A DNA stretch of 35,081 nucleotides from Streptomyces sp. NP-1717. GTDB lineage: Bacteria; Actinomycetota; Actinomycetes; Streptomycetales; Streptomycetaceae. A program made the translations under genes and the position numbers. The stretch is from contig NZ_JAAPBF010000059.1 in assembly GCF_022695985.1 (NCBI RefSeq), positions 1 to 35,081 on the forward strand. Reading direction: 5' to 3'. The notes under the pieces are model-generated. The model ran no database searches, had not been told where the DNA came from, and worked only from the letters and a program-made list of their open reading frames with translations. Numbering within the stretch: the stretch's first letter is position 1; every line of letters begins with the position of its first letter. Shown in pieces: positions 24,308 to 30,364 of the stretch.

Positions 24308-24703
24308 GTGTATACGGAACCTATGGCGCGAGCCGTTGTGGAACCAGCGGTACTCAAGCTGATTCGCCAGTACCCCCGGGGCAGGTCGTTCTCCACTACG
24401 GTCACATTCGGCGGGGACGACTTCAGCATGTGCGCCCACATACGGGCGCAGTGGGCGGCGCCCGGGCAGGTGAAGATCGCGCTGGCCTGTTGGGTCGTCA
24501 ACATGGACACCGCGCGCTATCTCGGTGACAACCCGCCGGCCAGGGAGGAGATGCGCCTGCTACCGGAAGGCACAGCAGAGTGGGACGAGGAACTGACCAG
24601 TCGGGTGATCGGCCACCTCGCAGCTCGTATGAACGCTCTTGCCCCCGCCCTGCCGACCACCGACGAACACCTCACCATCACCGTGCCTTTCGTCCTGACA
24701 TAG
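24308..24703 (+). CDS. Hypothetical protein between two IS right ends
   Basis: A 131-residue protein from GTG 24308, with GAAGGGGG about 8 bp upstream. It has mixed helix and strand content, including YPRGRSFSTTVTFGGDDFSM, VKIALACWVVNMDTARYL and ELTSRVIGHLAARMNALAPA, with no signal peptide or membrane helix. No family recognised. It sits between R1 and R2 of the IS5-like element, so it may be captured cargo. Coding quality (G/C third positions, ribosome site) supports a real gene. Confidence 0.6.
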   Translation: MYTEPMARAVVEPAVLKLIRQYPRGRSFSTTVTFGGDDFSMCAHIRAQWAAPGQVKIALACWVVNMDTARYLGDNPPAREEMRLLPEGTAEWDEELTSRVIGHLAARMNALAPALPTTDEHLTITVPFVLT

Positions 24704-24825
24704 TCCGGCACAACGGCCCCGGGGGCCTGGCCTGGACCACACACAGGTGACCAGAGCCAGCCCTGTCCCTACCTGCATCGACGGCCTGGAGGCGGTTGTA
24801 GGCGAGCGCCCCCGCCCCAGCCAGA

Positions 24826-24853
24826 AACGGACATCACCTCACTAACCGCCCAC
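24826..24853 (-). repeat. Second right end R2, related to R1
   Basis: On the reverse strand it reads GTGGGCGGTTAGTGAGG and continues GATGTCCGTTTC, close to R1 over about 29 bp. It is followed by TCA, identical to the triplet preceding the left end at 22690-22692. No second left end or transposase lies beside it. Confidence 0.65.
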
Positions 24854-24920
24854 TCAGAGCTTCCTCATCCCGGCCGAGAACGACCAGCTCGACCGCGCCG
24901 TGCCGACCGCTGGTGCAGAT

Positions 24921-25262
24921 TCAGCAATTGTTGGACCACTTGTGGCTGGCGATGTTGTCGTTCACCGACTGGCCCTGGCCCGGCCGGCCGTCCCACGGGA
25001 GGTGGATGCCGGTCAGGTTGCCGAGGTAGTGGCCGTCCGGGAGGCAGTAGCGTGCTCCCTCCCAGTTGGGTGAGGTGGAGAGGCCGGCGTCCTCGTAGGC
25101 CCCGGCGTACCCGCGGTTCTCAAGGGAGCGGGCCTTATCGAGCATGTCGAGGTTGGGCTTGGAGCCGGAGCAGGTGTTCCAGTTGGCGTCGTTGTCGTAC
25201 CAGCGGCACCAGTCGCCGCCGCTGTTGGCGTTCACTCAGGCGTAGAGATAGCCGTCGGGTGC
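24921..25262 (-). pseudogene. Peptidase-inhibitor (I36-like) secreted-protein fragment with internal stop
   Basis: The frame reads APDGYLYA, a TGA at 25236-25238, then VNANSGGDWCRWYDNDANWN and, at the end, CLPDGHYLGNLTGIHLPWDG followed by NDNIASHKWSNNC. The Trp/Asn/Gly/Cys-rich pattern and the final ASHKW-type ending match small secreted I36-like inhibitors of Streptomyces. The TGA stands where relatives would have Trp (TGG). The signal peptide is missing: the upstream DNA belongs to the out-of-frame 25232-25540 gene. GTG 25235 could start a leaderless 104-residue product, probably not functional. Confidence 0.6.
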
Positions 25263-25540
25263 GGTCCAGTCGCGGTAGGAGCGCACTGGGGGCAGGCGTG
25301 AACCTCGCCGTCGAGGACGAGCGGCATCTGTCGGCGCGTCATCATCCCCTCGACCTCGTCACGCGTGGGGACCCGCAGATCCGCCGGCAGGAAATCGTCC
25401 ACCACCGGTGGCTGTGCCTCGACGGTCGGGGGCTGGGGGACGGGTGCCTGTTCCTCCCATTCCCATTTGTTGATTATCTCGGCGTGCTGCCGCCGTATCT
25501 CGGCGATCTCACGTCGCCGACGGCGCTTGCGTCCGAACAT
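25232..25540 (-). pseudogene. 5' part of a small hypothetical gene joined to the inhibitor fragment
   Basis: ATG 25540 has AAGGAGAG upstream and opens FGRKRRRRREIAEIRRQHAE, a basic helix, then a Pro/Val linker and RDEVEGMMTRRQMPLVLDGE followed by VHACPQC. In similar Streptomyces proteins the CPxC block continues with a YRDW region; here YRDWT is found in a different frame just after the Cys pair, so a one-base indel occurs at about 25280. Further on the sequence becomes the inhibitor fragment. The 102-residue ORF ends at TGA 25232. Broken gene; function unknown. The IS5-like element with the repeat-protein cargo begins only 14 bp upstream of its ATG. Confidence 0.5.
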
Positions 25541-25558
25541 CCGCTCTCCTTAGACACC

Positions 25559-25571
25559 TCCCGTAAATGAT
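25559..25571 (+). repeat. Left inverted repeat of the passenger-bearing IS5-like element
   Basis: TCCCGTAAATGAT, perfectly repeated in inverse orientation at 26902-26914; the chance of this within 1.4 kb is very small. It is preceded, five bases further out, by the CTTAG direct repeat. Confidence 0.75.
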
Positions 25572-25639
25572 GGTGGAGGCAGGCGGGACAAGGTGCAGTG
25601 GCAAGATGACGGCTTCGACGCTCCTGAGAGGTCATCTTC

Positions 25640-26053
25640 GTGCCCACGCCCGCCGACTACCTCGCACTGACGCATGCCGAGAAGGACAGCGTCGTGCTGC
25701 AGCGTCTCGCGCAATGTCCGTACCCCTTCGTCTGGCAGGCTCTGGCTGCCAATCCCCACACACCGCCCGTCGCCCTGCAGGAGCTGAGCACGGCCCGAGA
25801 CAGCGTCTGGAACGACAACAGGCTCCTTTGTCTGCTGGCGAAACATCCCGGCGCGAACCCCGTCGTTCTTCGAGCTGTCCTCGGTGCCGTTGCCGCGAAG
25901 CTCGAAGAGGGCGAACGGCCCTACGCCGCCATACTTGCTCTCGCAGACCGGCTGGAACTTGAAGCGGACGAGGTGAGGAAGCTCGGCAACCTCCGTGGCG
26001 CCTCTGCCCGTCTACGCCACCTGCTCAGACTGCGGTTGAGCCTTCGCACCTGA
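25640..26053 (+). CDS. Small helical-repeat (leucine-rich-variant/HEAT-like) protein
   Basis: A 137-residue protein from GTG 25640 (GAGAGGTC upstream). Repeat units of the form LAxNPxTPxxxLxxLS are visible: VWQALAANPHTPPVALQELS and LCLLAKHPGANPVVLRAVLG, then helical KLEEGERPYAAILALADRLE. This is the pattern of leucine-rich repeat variants/HEAT-like helical arrays, which bind proteins. It lies inside the IS5-like element, 35 bp before the transposase on the same strand, so it may share its transcript. A role as transposition partner or simple cargo cannot be distinguished. Confidence 0.65.
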   Translation: MPTPADYLALTHAEKDSVVLQRLAQCPYPFVWQALAANPHTPPVALQELSTARDSVWNDNRLLCLLAKHPGANPVVLRAVLGAVAAKLEEGERPYAAILALADRLELEADEVRKLGNLRGASARLRHLLRLRLSLRT

Positions 26054-26088
26054 GCTGTCTCTCTGGTCACGGGTGAGATGATCTTGTT

Positions 26089-26856
26089 GTGGCTGGTGTG
26101 ATCACGGCGTCGGAGCCCTCTTGGATAGCCCCATTCACCGGGTTGAGTCCGCGGCAGTTCGGGAAGCTCGTGACGGTTTTGCGGCGTCAGGGCGCGAATG
26201 CGGTCCGCAGGGGCCGGCCGTGGAGCCTGTCATTGGAGGATCGGACACTGCTGGTCGCGGCGTACTGGCGCACGAATCTGACCATGCGGCAGCTTGCTCC
26301 GCTGTTCGGGTTTTCCAAGGCGGCGGCGGACCGGATTATCGATCACCTCGGGCCGATGCTCGCCCTCCAGCCCCGCAAGCGGTTCGCGAAGGACACTGTG
26401 CTCATCGTGGACGGCACCCTGGTGCCCACCCGTGACCACACCGTCGCTGAGCAGTCGAAGAATTACCGATACTCCACCAACCACCAGGTGGTCATCGACG
26501 CCGACACCCGCCTCGTCGTGGTGGTCGGCCGGCCCTTGCCCGGCAACCGCAACGACTGCAAGGCGTGGGAGGAGTCCGGGGCGAAGGCCGCCGTCGGCAC
26601 GACGACGACCATCGCCGACGGCGGCTATCCGGGCACCGGGCTCGTGATGCCCCACCGGCGCCGAAAAGGCGAGGAGCTGCCCGGCTGGAAGCAGGCCCAC
26701 AACAAGTCCCACAAGCAGGTCCGCGCCCGGGTCGAGCACGCTTTCGCTCGCATGAAGACTTGGAAGATTCTCCGCGATTGCCGTCTCAAAGGCGACGGCG
26801 TCCACGACGCCATGCTCGGCATCGCACGGATGCACAACCTCGCCCTCGCCGGATAG
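26089..26856 (+). CDS. IS5-family transposase (DDE_Tnp_4 type)
   Basis: A 255-residue intact transposase. An N-terminal helix-turn-helix (LTMRQLAPLFGFSKAAADRI) is followed by the DDE core: VLIVDGTLVPTRDH (Asp), TTIADGGYPGTGLVMP (Asp) and RARVEHAFARMKTWKIL (Glu). The YSTNHQVVIDADTRLVVVVG block is typical of Streptomyces IS5-group enzymes. GTG 26089 starts it, 35 bp after the repeat-protein stop. Its integrity and the intact ends suggest recent activity, unlike the frameshifted IS5-like copy at 22796. Confidence 0.9.
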   Translation: MAGVITASEPSWIAPFTGLSPRQFGKLVTVLRRQGANAVRRGRPWSLSLEDRTLLVAAYWRTNLTMRQLAPLFGFSKAAADRIIDHLGPMLALQPRKRFAKDTVLIVDGTLVPTRDHTVAEQSKNYRYSTNHQVVIDADTRLVVVVGRPLPGNRNDCKAWEESGAKAAVGTTTTIADGGYPGTGLVMPHRRRKGEELPGWKQAHNKSHKQVRARVEHAFARMKTWKILRDCRLKGDGVHDAMLGIARMHNLALAG

Positions 26857-26901
26857 ACCACCCGCCGCGCAGCAGTCCACCATGCCCGAGGCCGCTCAGA
26901 G

Positions 26902-26914
26902 ATCATTTACGGGA
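26902..26914 (-). repeat. Right inverted repeat of the passenger-bearing IS5-like element
   Basis: Exact complement of 25559-25571. Five bases further out is the second CTTAG (26920-26924). Confidence 0.75.
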
Positions 26915-27022
26915 CAACGCTTAGGCGGACGCGTGTGAGAGCCCGGCACCTGACGAAGCTCCTTAACAGCTTGGGAAGGCCGATCCATCGCAGGCCGCGA
27001 CACCCGTCACCCCGCCCGATTT

Positions 27023-27067
27023 CATTCGGTGGAGCGAATGAAGCCCCCAGAGGTCACAGAGGGCTTC
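27023..27067 (+). terminator. Tandem hairpins, terminator candidate
   Basis: CATTCG/CGAATG (27023-27040, 6-bp stem) is followed at once by GAAGCCC/GGGCTTC (27040-27067, 7-bp stem, 14-nt loop) and CTTTGGT. It lies downstream of the IS5-like element and could end its transcription. Confidence 0.45.
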
Positions 27068-27197
27068 CTTTGGTATCGGTGGACATTCGCCCACGGCAGA
27101 CAAAAAATAACTCCAAAGGACTGGAACCCGCCGCCGGGAGCATGTCAACGTACAACGTCCCGGGAAACACCAGGTCAGACTGATGTGTTGCTCCAGC

Positions 27198-27234
27198 GTG
27201 GCCAGGGTTGCGATTGATTCGGAACCCTGGCCAC
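27198..27234. repeat. Perfect 12-bp inverted repeat with 13-nt loop
   Basis: GTGGCCAGGGTT at 27198-27209 and its exact complement at 27223-27234 enclose a 13-nt spacer. There is no T tract. It could be a hairpin, a protein-binding dyad or a recombinase core near the excisionase/integrase genes. Confidence 0.55.
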
Positions 27235-27261
27235 TGGACCGCCTCGCTGGCATGGTCCTAC

Positions 27262-27291
27262 ATAGTAGGCTGCTCTATCGCATTCTACTAT
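27262..27291. repeat. AT-rich inverted repeat ATAGTAG/CTACTAT
   Basis: 7-bp perfect arms at 27262-27268 and 27285-27291 in unusually AT-rich DNA, 28 bp after the larger hairpin. Possible regulator or recombinase arm site. Confidence 0.4.
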
Positions 27292-27653
27292 TCGATCCGC
27301 CCGCTTAACTTCCCTTGTTCTCTTGGGGGCTCGGCGCGCGGAACACCTGGTTCGGTCAAGCGACAGGAATTACGGCGCCGTGTCCGAGGTGCTGGGCGTC
27401 CGCAGCCAACCTGTTCGGCGAGAACCTGCTGCAACCTGTCTGCTATCCCGAGGGCGCCATCCTTAATCCTCCGAGCGGCGCACCCCGGAGGCTCAACTTG
27501 CCACCTGGTTTATGTCAATGGAATCCCTGAGCGTGTCGTGACGCATTGAGGCATGACTGGCAGCGCGGGCACAAGCTTCTAGCGGAGCGCGAGCAGAACA
27601 TAGACCGCGATCGCCGGTTAGCCAAACCGGTGATCGTGGTGACCATTACTTCC

Positions 27654-28001
27654 ATGCCTGCACGATCGCCAACTGGCCCATCCGTCACACCCGCTCCTAT
27701 GGGCGCCGTACGCGCCGCATTCCTCAACGTCAAGGGCGCCGCCGAGTATCTCGGCCTCTCACCGCACACGCTCTACGTCTGGCGGCACCGGCGGCAGGGG
27801 CCTCCGAGCTTCCGTATGGATCCTCGCGGTCGTGTCATGTACCGCCGAGAAGCCCTTGACGCCTGGATCCGTGAACAGGAAGAGGCGGAGTTCCGAAGAC
27901 CCGGGACAACCAGGAGCGGAGAGCGCGCCTTCACATCATTCCGCACCTGGGTCAAATCCCCCTCAGGAACATCACGGCGGCGGATCTGCGCGCGTACATA
28001 G
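27654..28001 (+). CDS. Excisionase-like (HTH_17/AlpA type) protein with aberrant C-terminus
   Basis: The core AAFLNVKGAAEYLGLSPHTL, then YVWRHRRQGPPSFRMDPRGR and VMYRREALDAWIREQEE, is a MerR-like winged helix typical of excisionases of Streptomyces integrative elements. ATG 27654 is used; ATG 27699 (MGAVRAAFLNV) is equally possible, and neither has a strong ribosome site. The core ends near residue 80; the last 30-odd residues are out-of-frame integrase sequence and probably not native. It normally precedes an integrase gene, and here the two are collapsed together. Confidence 0.65.
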   Translation: MPARSPTGPSVTPAPMGAVRAAFLNVKGAAEYLGLSPHTLYVWRHRRQGPPSFRMDPRGRVMYRREALDAWIREQEEAEFRRPGTTRSGERAFTSFRTWVKSPSGTSRRRICART

Positions 28002-28882
28002 CCGAGTTGGAGTCAACCGTCTCCTCGGTCGACTACCAGCGCGGCATTCTGTCCGAGCTCTCCTCCATTCTGGAAGCGGCTGTCGACGACAAGCGGCTCG
28101 CCAGGAACCCCATGCATGCGAAGTCCGTGCGGTGGCCAAAGGCACCGCAAGAGCGACGCGACGCGTGGCGGTTGGAGACGGCGCTGCGAGTCCGCGACGT
28201 CATCAGCCCACGAAACCGGATAGCCGTCGTCGTCGGCCTGGGATGCGGGCTCCGTCAGGGCGAGGTGTTTGGGCTGAGCCCGGAGGACATCGACTACGCG
28301 CGAGGCGTCCTTCACGTCCGCCGCCAAGTACAGGCGATCCGTGGCAGGTTGTACTTCGCCCTGCCGAAGGGGAGGAAGACCCGTACCGTCGACATGCCCT
28401 CCTCGGTGGCCGAGGAGCTGAAGCGCCACGTCGAAGCGTTCCCATCGGTGCAGGTGGAGCTTCCGTGGGAGAAAGGCCGGGGGGCAGGGGAGAAAATTCT
28501 CTCTGCTGCTCACCACGCGATTCGGCAACGCCGTCGCGGTGAACACGTGGAACACCTACGCCTGGAAGCCCGCGTGGCCGAGGCCGGCATCATCCCGCTG
28601 CGCGCTGAGGGAGCGAAGCCCTGGCAATGGGCGGCGGCCCCGAAGGACGGCTTTCACGTGCTGCGGCACACCTGTGCCTCGATCATGCTGGAAGCCGGAG
28701 AGTCTGTCGTGACCTTGGCGCGGTGGCTCGGGCACTCCTCGCCCGCGATCACCCTCGGTTACTATGCTCACTTCATGCCGGAGGCTGGAAGCAAGGGGCG
28801 CACCGCCATCGACGGACTGCTTGGGGAGCGGGGAGATCGGCAGGCCAGCCGAAACTCCCCGGATTCTCCCCAGGCCCGTTGA
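27875..28882 (+). pseudogene. Tyrosine integrase, N-terminal arm-binding domain lost
   Basis: The frame, open from 27875 but without a start codon until TTG 28007, encodes RARLHIIPHLGQIPLRNITA (core-binding domain) and the catalytic domain: LGCGLRQGEVFGLSPEDID (Arg), LPKGRKTRTVDMP (Lys), FHVLRHTCASIMLEAGE (His-x-x-Arg) and WLGHSSPAITLGYYAHFM (His, nucleophile Tyr). Integrases of this type normally have another 60-100 N-terminal residues for arm-site binding; here those codons are replaced by the excisionase gene in another frame. The catalytic part is intact, but autonomous expression is doubtful. Remnant of an integrated element next to backbone DNA. Confidence 0.78.
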
Positions 28883-28958
28883 CGGGTGATTCCCGCTGCT
28901 ACGCCCCTCCATGGGTGGCCGTGGATTGCAAGGTTGAAGAGATGGGTGGCCTGGGAGA

Positions 28959-29810
28959 ATGCTGAAAGAGGTCACTGCGACCCGCTATGTCACGCCCTTG
29001 CGTGAGGGCGGCTCGCTCCCCGGCATCGTCGAGGCCGACGATCTCGGGACGTACGTCATGAAGTTCACCGGCGCGGGGCAGGGCCGCAAGACGCTCGTCG
29101 CGGAGGTCATCTGCGGGGAGTTGGGGCGGCGGCTCGGCCTGCGGGTGCCGGAGCTGGTCACCATGCAGCTCGACCCCGTCATCGGTCTGGGGGAGCCCGA
29201 CCAGGAGGTGCAGGAACTGCTCAAGGCGAGCGGCGGGCTGAACCTCGGGATGGACTTCCTGCCCGGATCGCTGGGCTTCGATCCGCTCGCCTACGAGGTG
29301 GCTCCGGCCGAGGCCGGCCGGATCGTGTGGTTCGACGCGCTGATCAACAACGTCGACCGGTCCTGGCGCAACCCCAACACGCTTGTCTGGCACGGGGATC
29401 TGTGGCTCATCGACCACGGCGCCACCATGATCTGGCAGCACAACTGGCCCGGCGCCGCGGCGTCGGCGGCCAAGCCGTACGACGCCTCCGACCACGTCCT
29501 CGCACCGTTCCGCCCCGACATCGCCTCCGCCGCCGAGGCGCTCGCGCCGCTGGTCACCGAGGAACTGCTGACCGAGGTCGCCGCCGACGTCCCGGACGAA
29601 TGGCTCGTGGACGAGCCCGGGTTCGACTCCACCGACGCCCTGCGCCGCGCCTACGTGGCGGCCCTGCTGCCCCGCGCGGCGACCATCCACGAACGCCTCA
29701 CGTTCGACACGCCCGTCAAGGAGCGCCCCTCGCAGGCACCCGGCTGGCTGACCGGGCGTCCGTCCGCCTCGCCGGACCCCACGAAGAACGACGGGGGCGA
29801 GGGCCGATGA
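28959..29810 (+). CDS. HipA-family kinase-like protein
   Basis: A 283-residue protein from ATG 28959 (GGGAG just upstream). The HipA-like fold is seen in YVMKFTGAGQGRKTLVAEVI (nucleotide-binding lysine region), CGELGRRLGLRVPELVTMQL, WFDALINNVDRSWRNPNTLV (catalytic D-x(n)-N region) and LWLIDHGATMIWQHNW (metal-binding Asp). This short actinomycete subfamily differs from toxin HipA, has no HipB neighbour here, and is typically paired with a DUF3037 protein, whose start overlaps its stop by 4 bp (ATGA). The substrate is unknown. It looks like chromosomal backbone. Confidence 0.8.
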   Translation: MLKEVTATRYVTPLREGGSLPGIVEADDLGTYVMKFTGAGQGRKTLVAEVICGELGRRLGLRVPELVTMQLDPVIGLGEPDQEVQELLKASGGLNLGMDFLPGSLGFDPLAYEVAPAEAGRIVWFDALINNVDRSWRNPNTLVWHGDLWLIDHGATMIWQHNWPGAAASAAKPYDASDHVLAPFRPDIASAAEALAPLVTEELLTEVAADVPDEWLVDEPGFDSTDALRRAYVAALLPRAATIHERLTFDTPVKERPSQAPGWLTGRPSASPDPTKNDGGEGR

Positions 29811-30190
29811 ACGGACGCGATGTGTTCGAGTACGCGCCGCTGCGGGTGGTGCCGAGGGTCGAGCGCGGTGAGTTCATCAACGCCGGGGTGCTGGTCTACT
29901 GCCGCGCCAGGTCGTTCGTGGCCGCGCGTACGCACCTGGACGAGTCCCGGCTCAGCGCGCTGGCGCCGGACGCCGACCTGGCGGGGGTACGGGCCGCGCT
30001 GCGCGCGGTCGAAGGCGTCTGCGCGGGCGGCGACCCCGCCGGACAGGCCGCGCGCGACGACGCCGGCCGGCGGTTCCGCTGGTTGATCGCGCCACGCTCG
30101 ACGGTCGTCCAGCCCGGTCCCGTCCACACGGGGCTGACGCTCGACCCGGCGGCCGAGGTCGAGCGGCTGCTCGATCTGCTGGTGCGGTAG
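29807..30190 (+). CDS. DUF3037 family protein
   Basis: A 127-residue protein whose ATG overlaps the kinase stop. The family signature VFEYAPLRVVPRVERGEFIN and AGVLVYCRARSFVAART is clear, followed by LIAPRSTVVQPGPVHTGLTL and a C-terminal helix VERLLDLLV. DUF3037 proteins accompany HipA-like kinases in actinomycetes; the joint function is unknown. Translational coupling argues for a common complex or pathway. Confidence 0.88.
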   Translation: MNGRDVFEYAPLRVVPRVERGEFINAGVLVYCRARSFVAARTHLDESRLSALAPDADLAGVRAALRAVEGVCAGGDPAGQAARDDAGRRFRWLIAPRSTVVQPGPVHTGLTLDPAAEVERLLDLLVR

Positions 30191-30262
30191 GTGACGGGGG
30201 CGGGCGGAGGTTCGCGGGCCGGCCACCGCGATGTGACATACGTTCGGCCGCCCCGTGGGCCG

Positions 30263-30291
30263 TTGACACCGGGTGTCAGGGCTTCTAGCGT
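30263..30291 (+). promoter_or_regulatory. Sigma-70-type promoter TTGACA-N17-TAGCGT
   Basis: A consensus -35 (30263-30268), 17-bp spacer and -10-like TAGCGT (30286-30291) upstream of the two-SDR operon. A perfect 15-bp palindrome (TGACACC-G-GGTGTCA, 30264-30278) overlaps the -35 and may be a regulator site. Confidence 0.65.
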
Positions 30292-30306
30292 CACGGCAGC
30301 TGAATA

Positions 30307-30322
30307 CTAAGCGGTCGCTCAG
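30307..30322. promoter_or_regulatory. TetR-type operator candidate in the leader of the SDR operon
   Basis: CTAAGCGGTCGCTCAG has 7-bp arms with one mismatch and a 2-bp centre, and lies 16-31 bp after the -10. Similar CTNAGCG-type palindromes are bound by TetR-family regulators of fatty-acyl genes in Streptomyces. The position is suited to blocking transcription. Confidence 0.5.
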
Positions 30323-30364
30323 CAGTCGTGCCGGCGCCGCGATCCAAGGGCGAGGAGAAGCAGC

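Larger units (their letters stand above)
22693..24853. mobile_element. IS5-like element with two right ends, accessory ORF and cargo gene
   Basis: The left end (GTGGGCGGTTCGTGAG from 22693) is inverted relative to two right ends: R1 at 24095-24110 and R2 at 24826-24853. R1 and R2 are related to each other over about 29 bp. The left end is preceded by TCA (22690-22692), and only R2 is followed by TCA (24854-24856); R1 is followed by TTA. A unit ending at R1 (about 1.42 kb) holds the transposase and the 132-residue ORF. A unit ending at R2 also takes in the gene at 24308-24703. Either mobilisation to R2 or a nested, partly deleted second copy would explain it. Confidence 0.6.
25554..26919. mobile_element. 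IS5-like element enclosing a repeat-protein passenger gene
   Basis: A perfect 13-bp inverted repeat, TCCCGTAAATGAT, occurs at 25559-25571 and inverted at 26902-26914. Just outside, the direct repeat CTTAG is found at 25549-25553 and 26920-26924; its TTAG part fits the YTAR target duplicated by IS5-group elements. Between the ends lie two intact genes on the same strand: the repeat protein (25640-26053) and the transposase (26089-26856). A weaker match to the end (26063-26081, CACGGGTGAGATGATC) sits just before the transposase and could be an ancestral inner end. The 1366-bp size and matching flanks favour the outer boundary. Confidence 0.75.
26925..27653. other. AT-richer intergenic region with several hairpins
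   Basis: About 730 bp with no supported gene on either strand; GC content is lower than elsewhere, notably at 27080-27320. It contains three distinct inverted repeats, listed separately, and precedes the excisionase-like gene. It may hold promoter, terminator and attachment functions of the integrated element, but no tRNA or repeated att core was found. Confidence 0.45.

Noticed and set aside
26063..26081. Inner left end for the intact IS5-like element
   Set aside because: CACGGGTGAGATGATC matches the right end only imperfectly and lacks a matching direct repeat. The outer 13-bp repeat with CTTAG duplication is much stronger. Retained as a possible ancestral end.
27040..27067. tRNA gene or tRNA-derived attachment site
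   Set aside because: The hairpin resembles a terminator; no cloverleaf or CCA-type end could be built nearby.
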